Below, one piece after another: positions 1-10,525 of a DNA stretch of 64,000 nucleotides. A model generated the notes under the pieces. That model was not told the DNA's origin, ran no database searches, and saw only the letters and a program-made list of their open reading frames with translations. Origin of the DNA: Moesziomyces globuligerus (lineage: Eukaryota; Basidiomycota; Ustilaginomycetes; Ustilaginales; Ustilaginaceae); contig JARVLF010000006.1 in assembly GCA_030849465.1 (NCBI GenBank), positions 1,054,001 through 1,118,000 of the forward strand, read 5' to 3'. The position numbers and the translations under genes are program-made. The stretch's first letter is position 1; each line of letters opens with the position of its first letter.

Positions 1-3000
1 TCAGCGGCTCGCTCGAACACAGAAGAGGCTACTACTGGCTGGATGTTCGGATCGGATGGGGGAAGCCGTGAGAAGCAGTGTTGCGGGCGACGGTCGGATG
101 GGCGGGCAGGAGGAAGCGAGTGTGGAGGGAAAAATGAATAATTCGGGCGTGCGTCCGGAAAACGTGGGGGCGGCTGTCAATTTCTGCATGCTTCCCTAAG
201 CAAAGATCGGAGGGCGAGGCGGGCATGCAGCCAGCGCCGGACGGACTTGCAGATGGTGCTAAGATCCCAGGGTCTCGTGGTCAGCGCGGTGGATTCTGCA
301 GGATGTCGTCTGCACGTCGGCACTGTCCACCCAGCATGCTGTCGCCACGCCCGCTCCTCGATGCAGCTCACCGTCTGTCGCTCGATCCGTGCGCGAACGC
401 TGCCGAGTTTGCAGCCGGTATGTGCCAACACACGTACGGAAGCATCTCGAGTCCAAAGTGCGCACGGGCCCGCGCGCGGTCGGCCTGGTGCCAAGAAGAA
501 ACTGGAGACCAGCATCTGCGGTGCCAGAAGCCGAAGCAGGAAGGAGGTCGAACGGTAGGCAAAGCCGTCGAGGCAAAGTCGGAGGTTCATCGGCGGAACG
601 ACACAGGCGGCGTGTCCGGGACCGGAGAAGGGATCATCTGCGAAGGGATCATCTGCAGAGCCGTAACGCGCTGTTCGATGATGCACATCAGGGACCCCGG
701 CACTGCAGTCCCAGCTGCGCGCTGCATGCATCTCGCGGTTGGACCCTGACGTGCGATCTGTCCCCTCCCCTCCCCGCCTGTCCTTTTTTTGTTGCCAATG
801 GCCGTCCCCGCCTCTCTCGCCCCGCTGTGCTGCCAAGTGGGTATAAACGGCAAGGCCCAGCAGCGCACAGACATGTTGTTCAAAGATCTCACGAGGCAGG
901 TTCCTGTGAGCTGCTTTTGGTTTGGCGTTGGTTCAGGCCGAACTGGTGGCTAAGGCGCGTGCGGATACGCTTCCGCTCCGTCTCCTGCTCATTCGCCCTT
1001 GCACCTGCTGGAGGGCACGCAGTGGAAGAGGGTTGATTGGCTAGCAGGCTTAAGGTTCGGATCGATCGTGATGTACTGCACACTGGACTGGGCCGCTGTG
1101 AGACGCAGCCACCCTGGCGCTAGGCGTGCATCTCGATTCGTCCCAAGCACGCTCCGACTTAGCTGAGCACGCCAATGACTGGCCGGGATCGCTTCGGGCA
1201 ATCCGAACCTCCCCCCCCTTAGCCAACCGGATGAGAGACAAGAGTGGGCTCCAAATAGAAGCACGTTCTCGTCCCGATCGACACTGCTCCTTCGCTCTCC
1301 GGCCGCCCTCGACCCAGCTGTGCGTCCACTCCGGAACGCAGCCTGGCTCGGCTCGTCCGGCCACACCTCCCCCCCTCTTCCTTCTTGATCAACCTGCTCA
1401 ACTTCGTCCTTGTGACTGTCTGGTGAGAATGCAGCCACTCATGCTCGCTCCTCGGAGCTTTCAAGGTGGAGGGAAGAAAAGGTTCCGACTCGAGGGGGCG
1501 AGGGAGAGGGGAGCGGCTAGGGTCGGGTTGGCACTGCACAATTTGAAATGGGTCCCGATCCGCCGTGGCGCAAGCGAGCCTGCTGCGGACACGGCGCCAC
1601 GCCCCGACCTCGTCTGCTTGCGTGAGCGAGCTGCAACTACAGATCGACAGAGGTCGGTTGCTCTCGCGCTCGGCGCCGCCATCTCGCCTTTGCAGCCTCT
1701 TGACGCTCATCTGCTGGTGCCGTGCCAAGATGACCGTGCGGTGCTGCCGGTCCACCCTTGGCGAGCCAGCGGCTGCGCGTCTGATGAATGTACCGCTTGT
1801 CCGCTCGCACCCTGAGAGGGCATGCGAGATGGAAACGAGGGCAACCACGATGCTCGCCTGGCGACGCACAAACATACCCGCACGCTTTCACCGCGCTTGT
1901 GTGCCAGTCGGGCTGAGCTGCAAGGACCCTGGACTGGATCGCCTCAACCACCTCCCGAGATGTGCTGTGTGGGTGAGCCTCGGTGGGAGCCAGGCGGGCA
2001 ACGGCCGATCTGCTTGTGTCGAGATCGGCCATCTGGCTGACCCATCCCAGCCGCACGACACTCGTCGAGTAGCATGGATGCCGACTCGACCCAGCGCTCG
2101 TGTTTGAGCCATCCGCAGCGAGGCACGATCGAGAGCGCGCAGCACAGCTGCCAAGCGACCCTGCAGCTGCGCCCGCCAGTCGCACCGAGAGGGGCAGTCT
2201 GGCATAGCCGGACAGCTGCACGACCCGAATCACGTTGACAGCTCCCCAGCTGTGCACAGATCGCGGCTTGGGGTAAGCACATGCAGTGTGACTCTGCATT
2301 CGACCATCACGCCGCACCCTCCCCTCTTCGCCCTCGTCGCCCTCGGCGCTTGCCCGCTTTCTTGCACTGTGGCGTGCTGCGCTCTGGTGCTTGCCTCCGC
2401 CCGAGACGGTTCCTGCTGCGATTCCGCCCTTCGCCGTCCGGGCGTGCCGGCCAGAAGATCTGTCGCCTGTCAGGGTCCTCATGCAGCGCACGGCCCTTCC
2501 GCCTGGCACGCCCGGCTTCCAAACCTCGTATTCGCCATCAGAGCCTACTGTACACCACTGCCGCCTCGCGTTACTGCGCCCTTCGCACACTGCCCATCCC
2601 TCGTACCACTGCTCAATCCTCGGGGCCTTCCGCCGCCGTGCCCGTCTTGTCAAGTCGATGTTCCAGCTTCGCCCTCTGCCCTTTCACCGATCTTTCCCGC
2701 TCGTAAGCTGCACCCTCAGATCAAGTACCCCCATCTCTCTCATCCTCACCGCTCTAGGCGCCTGAGCCGTTGAGGCCTGAATCGGCAGTAGTGCCTTCCC
2801 CGCCTCTGCTCTACAGGCGCGGCTGCTTCCCCTGTCTCCTGCCCCCTGCCCCCTCGTCCAGCCCCATTGGCTGCTCTGATGCCTCCTGACTCAGATGATG
2901 CTGTTGAGCTGTGTGCCGTGCGCCTTGAGGCGCGCCCTCAACGTGCCCTGCTTCTGCCAGGCCCTCGCTGCCAGCCTCAATGCTGGCTTACACATCGGTG

Positions 3001-3352
3001 CGGCTAGAGCAAGCAACACTGCCCAGGTGCCCGAGTCGAGAGCAGCGCCAACGATTCGCCAACGATTCGCCGCAGTGACCACCTCCACCTCCTCCGATCC
3101 CTCATCCGTACAAGTCCTTACAGCAGAAGCAGCTCCTGGACCCAGCCCCCGTCCTAAACTATAAAGCCCACCTCGAGCATCTCTCGGGCCCCCCTTCCTC
3201 TCCTCTTCACCAACCAGTCAATCCCTTCTCAGAGCTTCAACCCTCTCACTTGCTGTTACTTTGACGTACTTTGTACTTCTGTGCATCCGCTCAACCGCAT
3301 CGCTTCTTTGCTCTCTCCCACCGTTTCCCCACCCCCACCACATTCCACCAAA
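1..3352. other. Gene-free upstream region of the cyclase gene
   Basis: No reading frame here has a recognisable domain, good start context or splice structure. The open frames are short, overlapping and arginine/serine-rich, as expected by chance in GC-rich DNA. The region probably acts as the long promoter of the cyclase gene at 3353. Visible items are a CCAAT box in reverse orientation (2866-2870), short direct repeats near 630-655 and 3048-3070, a TATA-like box at 3159-3166, and a CT-rich leader from about 3180 to 3350. A non-coding transcript cannot be excluded. Confidence 0.5.
3159..3166 (+). promoter_or_regulatory. TATA-like box of the cyclase gene
   Basis: CTATAAAG lies about 190 bp upstream of the start codon at 3353 and is followed by a CT-rich stretch typical of fungal leaders. 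A reverse CCAAT box (ATTGG at 2866-2870) lies about 480 bp upstream of the start; its complement fits the RRCCAATSR consensus of the HAP/NF-Y complex, whose HAP2 subunit is encoded in this window. Confidence 0.5.
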
Positions 3353-4882
3353 ATGGCTTGCTGCGGTGGTGCTACTCCTTCCGACATGCGGGCGACCGTG
3401 ACCGAGGTCCCCGCCACCTCGAACGCCACGGGCCCTGGCTACAGCATCCAGGGCTACGAGGACCTCAAGTACACCTACTCGTTCGTCGACAACGTCTTTG
3501 ACCAGAAGAAGGAGGACCTCGCCTCGTACTACCAGAAGTGGGGCCGCGTCCTCTGCGTCCTGGACGAGAACCTCAACGAGCTGTACGGCCCTTCTATCAA
3601 GGCTTGTAGGTATCGACTCGTCTTTGACCGCTGTTGGCTCATGCCCGTCTGAGGCTGGGTGGCGATCGTGTGAGCCTCAGTAGAAGCTTCCGTGCTGACT
3701 CTCAACCGTCTTGCACGCATTTTCTATGCAAACACAGACTTCAGCGCGCACAACATCAAGCCCACTCTCCACGTCTTCAAGGGCGGTGAGCTGCACAAGA
3801 CGATGGACACGATGCTCGGCTTTGTCGACGCGATGGACTCGTTTGGCCTCATCCGCAAGGAGCCCGTGCTGATTGTCGGCGGTGGTCTGGCTTCGGACGT
3901 GCTCGGCTATGCGTGCGCCTCGTACCGCCGCAGCACCAACTACATCCGCGTCGGCACGACGCTGATCGCGCTCATCGATGCAGCCATCTCGATCAAGGTC
4001 GGCATCAACCACAAGAAGCTCAAGAACCGTCTGGGTGCCTACCACGCGCCCATGCACACGTTCCTCGACTTTGACTTCCTCAAGACGCTGCCCATCGGCC
4101 AGACGCGCAACGGCACGGCCGAGCTCATCAAGATCCTCCACTGCACGGACAAGTACACGTGGGGTCTTCTGGTCAAGTACGGCGAGGACCTGGTCAACAC
4201 TGCCTACGGCCGCAACGCCACCGGTCCCGGTGCCAAGGAGCTCAAGGAGGCGGCCGACACGATCTGCCGCAACGCGATCAAGGGCATGCTCGATCTCGAG
4301 TCGCCCAACCTGCACGAGATTGGTCTGGACCGTGTGATTGCCAACGGCCACTCGATCTCGCCTACGCTCGAGCTGGCGCCCTTCCCGCCTCTGCGCCACG
4401 GCCACGCGGTGTGCATCGACATGGCGTGGTCGATCACGCTGGCGCACATGCGCGGCTACATTGGCGACGAGGACCGCGACGAGTGGTTCCGTCTGGCCGG
4501 CCAGGTGGGTCTCTCTGTCGACCACCCGCTGCTGACCGACGAGCTGATGCTCGAGGCCAACGAGGCGATCAAGAAGACGCGCGACGGCCTCCAGCGCTTT
4601 GTCCTCGCCAAGCCGCTCGGCACGTGCGTCTTTGCCAACGACATTTCGCAGGACGAGTTTGTCAAGTCGCTCGCCGTCCACAAGGCCTACGTCAAGAAGA
4701 TCGGCCGCGGCGACGGTGTCGGTCTCGACGCCTACGCCGACGCTGGTGACCTTGGCGCCGACCCCGAGGCGATGCTCAAGGAGCGCAAGGCCGAGGCCGC
4801 CCGCTTGAATGGCGTGCACAAGTCGGAGGCCATCGCAAGCAAGGCCACCCCCGCCGCCGCCACCGCCGCCGTCGCCGCCTGA
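3353..4882 (+). CDS. Sugar-phosphate cyclase, EEVS/DDGS-like (DHQ synthase superfamily)
   Basis: Two exons, 3353-3605 and 3738-4882, give 465 residues; the 132-bp intron joins in frame as LYGPSIKAYFSAHNIKPTL. The family cyclises sedoheptulose 7-phosphate to a C7 cyclitol (2-epi-5-epi-valiolone or desmethyl-4-deoxygadusol) using NAD and a divalent metal. Visible are the glycine-rich NAD segment VGGGLASDV (131-139) and three likely metal ligands: Glu213 in NGTAELIK, His289 in NGHSISPTLE and His305 in RHGHAV. The wording of these motifs fits EEVS/DDGS better than true 3-dehydroquinate synthase, which fungi normally carry inside the AROM polypeptide. No O-methyltransferase or ATP-grasp ligase is adjacent, so a mycosporine cluster is not shown. 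The Ala/Lys-rich C-terminal tail is probably unstructured. Whether it is EEVS or DDGS cannot be settled here. Confidence 0.85.
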
Positions 4883-4927
4883 GTTGGGCGTTTGATTTCG
4901 TAGTCTCGCTCGCAGCTCTCTTGGAAC

Positions 4928-4933
4928 AATAAA
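4928..4933 (+). terminator. Poly(A) signal of the cyclase gene
   Basis: A canonical AATAAA lies 46 bp after the stop codon at 4880-4882. The rest of 4883-5315 shows no gene; it must hold the 3' end of the cyclase transcript and the promoter of EMC4. Confidence 0.55.
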
Positions 4934-5315
4934 GCAAATCCAAACGCAAAACAGAATCGATATCGAACATCCATCTGGTGTGGACTTTTGTGTGGTTTCT
5001 GGTCTTGAGTCGTGAGGCAGAGATGGTGTGAGTGGGGCAATGTGGTCGGGCGAATCGCGTCCAAAGCTGTCAAGCAACGTCAGGAGAGAAGCCAAGGGTC
5101 GTGGCGGTAGCCGTGTGGCGGTAGCCGGCCGGCGGAGGGCTGTATTTTAGTCGCGCGAGAGAAAATTGGGCGCTGAGAGAGAAGCGCGCATGGACCGCGT
5201 CGGCGAGGGTCCCATCTGAGCTCATGCAGGTCCCACCACCCAACTCGCATCTTCCAGCTCGCCCTCGGCCGCCTTTGACACCACCTTCGACCTTCCCTCC
5301 GTAACGTATCGCAAG

Positions 5316-6124
5316 ATGGCCAAAGCACAGCAACCGCTATCTGCGTTCCGGGTCAGCTACGCGAGCTCGTCGAAATCCAAGGCGCAAGATGTGGCCGACC
5401 CGATCGGCTTTGTCGACCCAGACGCACTTAGCACCAAAGTAAGTCACGCCCCTCTTCCCGAAGATGCAAAGATCCAAAGACTGAAGGCAGATTGCTCACT
5501 CTCTCTGTCTGCGGTGGCGAAACAGAAGCAGGGCAAGTCGAAGGCGTCGGCGTCGGCGGTGGTGCAGCAGCAGCGGGCGGATCCGGCGGCGCTGAAGATG
5601 GCCAAGGCGTGGGAGTTGGCCTACTCGCCGGCCAAGTCGTTGCCGATGAATGCGATCATGCTGTACATGAGCGGATCGGGCGTGCAGATCTTCAGCATGA
5701 TGGCCGTAGGCATGCTCATCACCGGCCCGCTCAAAGGCATCTCGACCATGAACGCAGGTAGGTACGCACACCCCGCACGCCCGACAAAGTTTGGCAAGCT
5801 CGAGAACCTACGACTCATGTCTGATCTTGGTCTTGTGTAGCCTTTTCGCGCTTCTCGTCACCCGGTCAGAGCCTGTTGCTGCCCAAGCTGCTGTTTGTGC
5901 TCTGCCAGCTCGCGGGCATCGCAGTCGGCCTGTACAAGTGCTGGAGCATGGGCCTCTTGCCTACAGAGACGAGCGACTGGCTCGCCTGGAGACAGCCACG
6001 CACCGTAAGTCCTTGCCCCTCCTCCTGATGATACTCAGAAGCGGGTGCCAGATGCTGACCCAACCAATGCTGCTGCGTTGCCCTTGTGACCCAACAGCCG
6101 CTCGAGTTCTCGCCCATTCATTAG
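5316..6124 (+). CDS. EMC4: ER membrane protein complex subunit 4 (EMC4)
   Basis: Four exons (5316-5438, 5526-5757, 5841-6004, 6098-6124) give 181 residues; all introns are GT-AG with GTAAGT or GTAGGT donors. The EMC inserts tail-anchored and some multipass proteins into the ER membrane. The family signature is clear: the segment PAKSLPMNAIMLYMSG (about 75-90) is followed by the hydrophobic stretch IFSMMAVGMLI, and a second hydrophobic segment LLFVLCQLAGIAVGLY lies in exon 3. The length is as usual for fungal EMC4. The last exon codes only eight residues plus stop, so its exact acceptor is the least certain part. The protein acts in the ER membrane; neighbouring genes are functionally unrelated. 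Confidence 0.9.
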
Positions 6125-6606
6125 CCTCAATCTCATTTCGCAGTGAGCATCGATGCTGCCCCCACCCGTGTGTGGAGATCGAGAGCGTGCAGTGTGTGGG
6201 AGACAGCGACGATTGCGAAGCTGTGACATCCTGCATCTCACCTTGTCCGAGAGTCGGGAGCTTCGAGGCGTGGGTGAGATGAAGAGAGGGGGGTGGCTTC
6301 AGAGCTTAACAATCGGCCCGCCGATTTTAGTTCCCCCACACCGAAACCGCACAGACAGCGCTCAGCCAAACAAGAGTCGATGGTGATTTGGGCGAGTGGA
6401 GGAGGAATGCGAACGGTGTGCGCACGGATGGAGGAGCAGTCGGTGCTTGTGTAGCAGTCAGTGCCTTTAGGTTCCGAACGAGCTGCGAGCGCGGCTCCCA
6501 TCCGCAGCGCTTATAATCGGCGCCGTCCTCTGCTCTCTGTCTCCCTCCCTTGCCACGCTACAAGAGCGGCGTGCATACTCCGAATCCCACTTGGTGCGCT
6601 TCTACC
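6125..6606. promoter_or_regulatory. Intergenic region with TATA-like element before the AhpC/TSA-like gene
   Basis: No gene is seen in this 482-bp gap. TTATAATC at 6511-6518 lies about 90 bp upstream of the start codon at 6607 and is the best core-promoter candidate. The first part must contain the EMC4 3' end; no clear AATAAA was found. Confidence 0.4.
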
Positions 6607-7293
6607 ATGTCCACTGCTACGGCTGCTACGCCCTCCCTCGCCCCTCCTGCACCAAACCTCGACGACGCGCTGCCGACGTCGGAGCAGCTTTCGGCGGCCA
6701 GTGCAGCGCACATCCTCGACAGCCAAGGCCAGCGCATCGACTTTTCCACGCTCCTCGACGAGGCCAAGGCCAAGAGCTTGCCGCTGTTGCTCATCTTTAC
6801 GCGCCACTTCCACTGTGGCATGTGCAAGGAGTTTGTCAAAGCGCTCGGCCAGTCTTCGCTCCTCACCTCGCAGCGCGTTTCGGTCGTCGTCGTCGGACCT
6901 GGTCAAGCAGCAGGCCTCGAGGCGTACAAGTCCTCGGTAGCAAGTCCGCCGTTCGCGTTCTACGCAGACCCCGACCTGCGGCTCTACCACGCGCTCGGCG
7001 TGACGCGCCGCAACCTCGAGCTCGGCGACGCATCCAAGCACAAGATCGGCTCGCACCACACGCAGGGCTTCACACAGAACTTGCTCAGCAGCGTAGCCGA
7101 GATCGTCAAGTCCGGCTCGCGAGCGCTCAAGGGAGGCGACTTTAAGCAGCTTGGCGGCGAGTTTGTCTTTGACACGCACGCAAGCCCGGTTCAGGCACAT
7201 CGCATGCGCCATACCCGCGACCACTCGGAAATCGCAGACCTCGAACACGCAGTTTCCCAAGCTCTCGCATCCAGTCAGTCCGGCTCCAGCTAG
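6607..7293 (+). CDS. AhpC/TSA-2 family thioredoxin-fold protein
   Basis: Single exon, 228 residues. The start at 6607 (context ACCATGT) gives a short Ala/Pro-rich leader before the fold; upstream in-frame starts are not supported. The domain looks like the peroxiredoxin-like AhpC/TSA-2 family: a hydrophobic strand LPLLLIFTRHFHC leads into a C-X2-C (Cys70, Cys73) at the start of the following helix, and later ASPPFAFYADPDLRLYHALG matches the family's cis-proline and strand region. Such proteins are thought to act as thiol oxidoreductases in the cytosol, but substrates are poorly known. The stop is only 13 nt before the start of the SDR gene on the same strand, which is abnormal spacing for a eukaryote (see findings). 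Confidence 0.75.
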   Translation: MSTATAATPSLAPPAPNLDDALPTSEQLSAASAAHILDSQGQRIDFSTLLDEAKAKSLPLLLIFTRHFHCGMCKEFVKALGQSSLLTSQRVSVVVVGPGQAAGLEAYKSSVASPPFAFYADPDLRLYHALGVTRRNLELGDASKHKIGSHHTQGFTQNLLSSVAEIVKSGSRALKGGDFKQLGGEFVFDTHASPVQAHRMRHTRDHSEIADLEHAVSQALASSQSGSS

Positions 7294-7306
7294 CGCTGAC
7301 GCAGGC

Positions 7307-8143
7307 ATGAGCGATACCACAGCGGCGAAAGCGGCGAAAGCGGCGTCGCCCGGGATCGCGGGCTCGAACCTGCTCCCGGGCAAGGTGGTGGCCATCACGG
7401 GAGCGTCGCGCGGGATCGGCCGGGCGTGTGCGCTCGCCTGCGCCGCGCACGGCGCCCGGGGAGTCGTGGTGCACTACCTCGGCGATGCGCAGACCACCGC
7501 CGAGGCGCACACGCTCGAAACAGAGCTGGCCGAGCTAGGAGCCGCCGCGGTGCTCGTAGGCGGGGACATTGCAGATGCGAGCGTGGGGCAGAGCATCGCA
7601 GATGCCGCCGAGCGTGCATTTGGTCGGCTGGACGTATTCGTCTCCAACGCCGGCATCTGTCCCTTTATGGGCTTCCTCGAGATGGACGCGGCAACGTGGC
7701 GTCAGGTGCAGGACGTGAACCTCAACGGCGCCTTCTTTGCGACGCAGGCGGCGGCGCGGCTGATGAGCCGCCAAACCCCGCGCGGCGGCAGCATCATCGC
7801 CGTTGCCTCGATCTCGGCGCTCGTCGGCGGCGAGCTGCAGAGCCACTACACGCCGACCAAGGCGGGCCTCAAGAGCATGATGGAGTCCGCCGCCATCGGA
7901 CTCGGCCCCCTCGGCATCCGATGCAACTCGGTCCTGCCCGGCACCATCGAGACGGCGATCAACCAGGAGGATCTCAGCGACACGGCCAAACGCCAACGCA
8001 TGGTCGAACGTCATCCGCTCAAAAGACTCGGTCAGCCCGACGACATTGCCGGGCCCGTCGTCTTCTTGGCCTCCGACCTCGCCAAGTTCATGACCGGCTC
8101 CTCGGTGCTCGTCGACGGAGGCTGTTTTGTGAACCTCCAGTAG
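7307..8143 (+). CDS. Short-chain dehydrogenase/reductase, L-rhamnose 1-dehydrogenase-like
   Basis: Single exon, 278 residues. Classical SDR features are present: cofactor motif TGASRGIG at 31-38, NAG at 114-116, catalytic Ser168/Ser170, Tyr181 and Lys185 (YTPTK), and a C-terminal VDGG. The stretches SNAGICPF, SIIAVASISALVGGE and VLPGTIETAIN resemble fungal NAD(P)-dependent L-rhamnose 1-dehydrogenases, which oxidise L-rhamnose to the lactone in the non-phosphorylated pathway. That substrate is inferred from similarity; another sugar or polyol is possible. The start at 7307 leaves 20 residues before the Rossmann fold. The frame is also open upstream across the end of the AhpC/TSA-like gene, but that extension has no family similarity. 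No other rhamnose-pathway gene lies nearby. Confidence 0.8.
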   Translation: MSDTTAAKAAKAASPGIAGSNLLPGKVVAITGASRGIGRACALACAAHGARGVVVHYLGDAQTTAEAHTLETELAELGAAAVLVGGDIADASVGQSIADAAERAFGRLDVFVSNAGICPFMGFLEMDAATWRQVQDVNLNGAFFATQAAARLMSRQTPRGGSIIAVASISALVGGELQSHYTPTKAGLKSMMESAAIGLGPLGIRCNSVLPGTIETAINQEDLSDTAKRQRMVERHPLKRLGQPDDIAGPVVFLASDLAKFMTGSSVLVDGGCFVNLQ

Positions 8144-8476
8144 AGCCTCCCGCTTTCCAATGATGACACGATCATGATCTCAGCAGCACAGGCAGAAACG
8201 CAGTGATGTGACATGAGCTGCTCGCGAGTCTCGGGTGTGAGTGAGGCCCTGATGATGGCGAGACCATTTTTCTCCTTGTTTCGTGTGAGATCGCGCGCTT
8301 TTTGGCGCGACCGCGACGAACCAACACTCGCACGCAAAGCCAAAGCAAGCCGCTCCGACCCAAACGCAACACCAACACCTCTGCTCTCGCCCTCTCTCGA
8401 CGCGCGGCATCCCACCACCATCTTGATTCGCGCAAAGTGTTGCTCGCGCGCTGTCTTGAAGCCTGGCACGTGCACG
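8144..8476. promoter_or_regulatory. Intergenic region, presumed ARP1 promoter
   Basis: No gene is visible. The gap holds the 3' end of the SDR transcript and the promoter and leader of the ARP1 gene. No convincing TATA box or poly(A) signal was recognised. Confidence 0.3.
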
Positions 8477-9689
8477 ATGCCCGGCAACGAGTTTGACGAT
8501 GTGCTCACCAACCAGCCCGTGGTGATCGACAACGGCTCGGGCTCGATCAAGGCGGGCTTCGCGGGGCAGGATGCGCCCAAGTGCTTCTTCCCGAGCTTTG
8601 TCGGCCGACCCAAGCATCCGCGCGTGATGGCGGGCGCCATCGAGGGCGACCTCTTCATCGGCCGCAAGGCGCAGGAGCTGCGCGGCCTGCTCAAGATCAA
8701 GTATCCCATGGAGCACGGCATCGTGACCGACTGGGAGGATATGGAGCGCATCTGGAACCACGTCTACAGCGACGAGCTCGAGACGCTCTCGGAGGAACAT
8801 CCCGTGCTGCTCACAGAGGCACCGCTCAATCCGCGCAGCAATCGCGATACCGCGGCGCAGATCTTCTTCGAGACGTTCAACGTGCCGGCGCTCTTCACCA
8901 GCATCCAGGCGGTGCTGAGCCTCTACTCGTCCGGCCGCACCACGGGCATCGTGCTCGACTCGGGCGACGGCGTCACGCATGCCGTGCCCGTCTACGAGGG
9001 CTTCTCCATGCCCAACGCCATCCGACGCGTCGACGTCGCCGGACGCGACGTGACAGAGAACCTCCAGACCCACCTGCGCAAGGCGGGCTACCACCTGCAC
9101 ACCTCGGCGGAAAAGGAGCTCGTCCGCATCATCAAGGAGAAGTGCTCCTACGTCGCGCTCAACCCGTCCAAGGAGGAAAAGGACATCAAGGAGCACGAAG
9201 AGTTCAAGCTTCCGGACGGCAATACGCTGCGCTTGGGTCCCGAACGATTCCGTGCACCCGAGATCCTCTTCAATCCCGAACTCATCGGCCAGGAGTTCCC
9301 CGGAGTCCACCAGGTCGTCGTCGACTCGATCGGTCGCACCGACCTCGATCTGCGCAAGAACCTCTTTGCCAACATCGTGCTCTCGGGCGGCACGACGCTC
9401 ACCAAGGGCTTCGGCGACCGCATGCTCGCCGAGGTCAAGCGCCTCGCCGTGCGCGAGATGAAGATCAAGATCTTTGCCCCGCCCGAGCGCAAGTATGCGA
9501 CGTGGATCGGCGGCAGCATCCTCGCCGGACTGAGCACGTTCAAGCGCATGTGGGTCAGCGCAGAAGAGTACAACGAAGACCCAGACATCATCCACAAAAA
9601 GGTAAGCCCCGCGCCTCTCCGATTCCTGCTCCCAGCATGCGTCCACAGTCCGAGGCTGACCCAACCTTCTGCCGTGCTAGACGTTCTGA
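8477..9689 (+). CDS. ARP1: Actin-related protein 1 (centractin), dynactin filament subunit
   Basis: Two exons, 8477-9601 and 9681-9689, give 377 residues; the second exon codes only Thr-Phe-stop. Arp1 forms the short actin-like filament of dynactin, the cofactor that links cargo to dynein for transport along microtubules. Actin-fold signatures are clear: [17 protein letters not shown] (14-30), the second phosphate loop [10 protein letters not shown], the adenosine motif [11 protein letters not shown], and [13 protein letters not shown]. The C-terminus HKKTF matches Arp1 rather than conventional actin, whose C-terminus is KCF. The length equals the family norm. The splice before the last two codons is supported because reading through the intron would add an unrelated tail. 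Confidence 0.92.
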
Positions 9690-10076
9690 GAGCTAGTGAA
9701 ATTGTACAGGATACCCGCGCAGTCTACCTTTTCGAGCGACGACGCGCACGGTGTGGGGGGATGGCCGCGTGTGTGGGGAGGGCTAAGGGGTTCTTTGGGC
9801 GTGCGTGGCGCGGAGGGCGTTGCGCATCAACACGTGCACTGCACATGCAGCAAACGGTATGACGAAACCAAGTCAGCGCGGACTCGCGTCAAAGGAGGCC
9901 GAGGTGGGAGGTGCGACTTACATCGACGGTCGATCGACGAGTGGCTGCGCGCACACACATTCTTGTGCACATGGGCGACCGAAACCGTTGCCAGAATACT
10001 GCCAACCGCGCGCGCGTCAGCAACCATCGGACTCGCACAGATCCACGGCCACGAGTGCTATCCAGGATGCGACTTA
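9690..10076. other. Intergenic region downstream of ARP1
   Basis: Gap between the convergent ARP1 gene and the uncertain minus-strand gene at 10077-10525. It contains GT...AG-like signals on the minus strand (for example an acceptor near 10000) that could belong to extra 3' exons of that gene. No independent gene is seen. Confidence 0.35.
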
Positions 10077-10525
10077 CTAGTTGATCAGCGCCTCGTCCTC
10101 GGCCATCGTCCAGGACCTGCGAGCGACCTTGCTCGCGCGCGCGCAAACCTCGGTGGGTCAGTTGGGAATCGCCTTTCGCAATCCGGCAACACTCCTACGG
10201 AGTTCCGAGCAAGACTTACCTTTGGAGACGATGATCCGGCGCGGTTCGAGTCGGGCGGAGGCTTGTCCGTGTCGGGATCGTCGTTGTGCGGGGCGAGTTG
10301 GAGTTCGGCGCTGACGCCGCGCTCGCTAGCGCCTCGACTGCGTTGCGCGCCGTCGGGCGTAGCGGGCTGCACCGCCGATTTGCGTCGCTCGATCGCTGGC
10401 AGCGTGGCGCCGAGGAAGACAACTTCATCGTCGCTACTCGTCCCCGCATCCGAGGCCGCCGACGAAGAGTCGACCGCAGGCGGAAGCGGAGGCGTCTGCG
10501 TCTCGCGCATGTTCGAAGTGCGCAT
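10077..10525 (-). CDS. Hypothetical small Ser/Asp-rich protein, uncertain exon model
   Basis: I do not recognise this gene. The model starts at 10525; exon 1 runs to 10220 and ends at a strong GTAAGT donor in phase 0. Exon 2 begins at 10127 and reads VARRSWTMAEDEALIN before a TAG at 10079-10077, giving 118 residues. Exon 1 is rich in Ser, Asp and Pro and looks disordered. The exon 2 segment resembles the start of a Myb/SANT helix (W-x-x-x-E-D-E-A-L). The TAG overlaps a second GTAAGT donor (TA|GTAAGT), so splicing would remove the stop and add a third exon near 10000. An alternative acceptor near 10155 gives an Arg-rich tail instead. RNA data would decide. Confidence 0.35.

Noticed and set aside
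1637..2653. A 338-codon minus-strand open frame in the upstream gap
   Set aside because: Composition is Arg/Ala/Ser-rich without any motif, starts in a poor context and overlaps other equally long frames; consistent with chance in GC-rich DNA.
3677..5095. A 472-codon minus-strand frame opposite the cyclase
   Set aside because: Antisense shadow of a well-supported conserved enzyme; its translation (Val/Arg/Leu-rich) has no family features.
8180..9664. A 494-codon minus-strand frame opposite ARP1
   Set aside because: ARP1 is unequivocal on the plus strand; the opposite frame is a composition effect.
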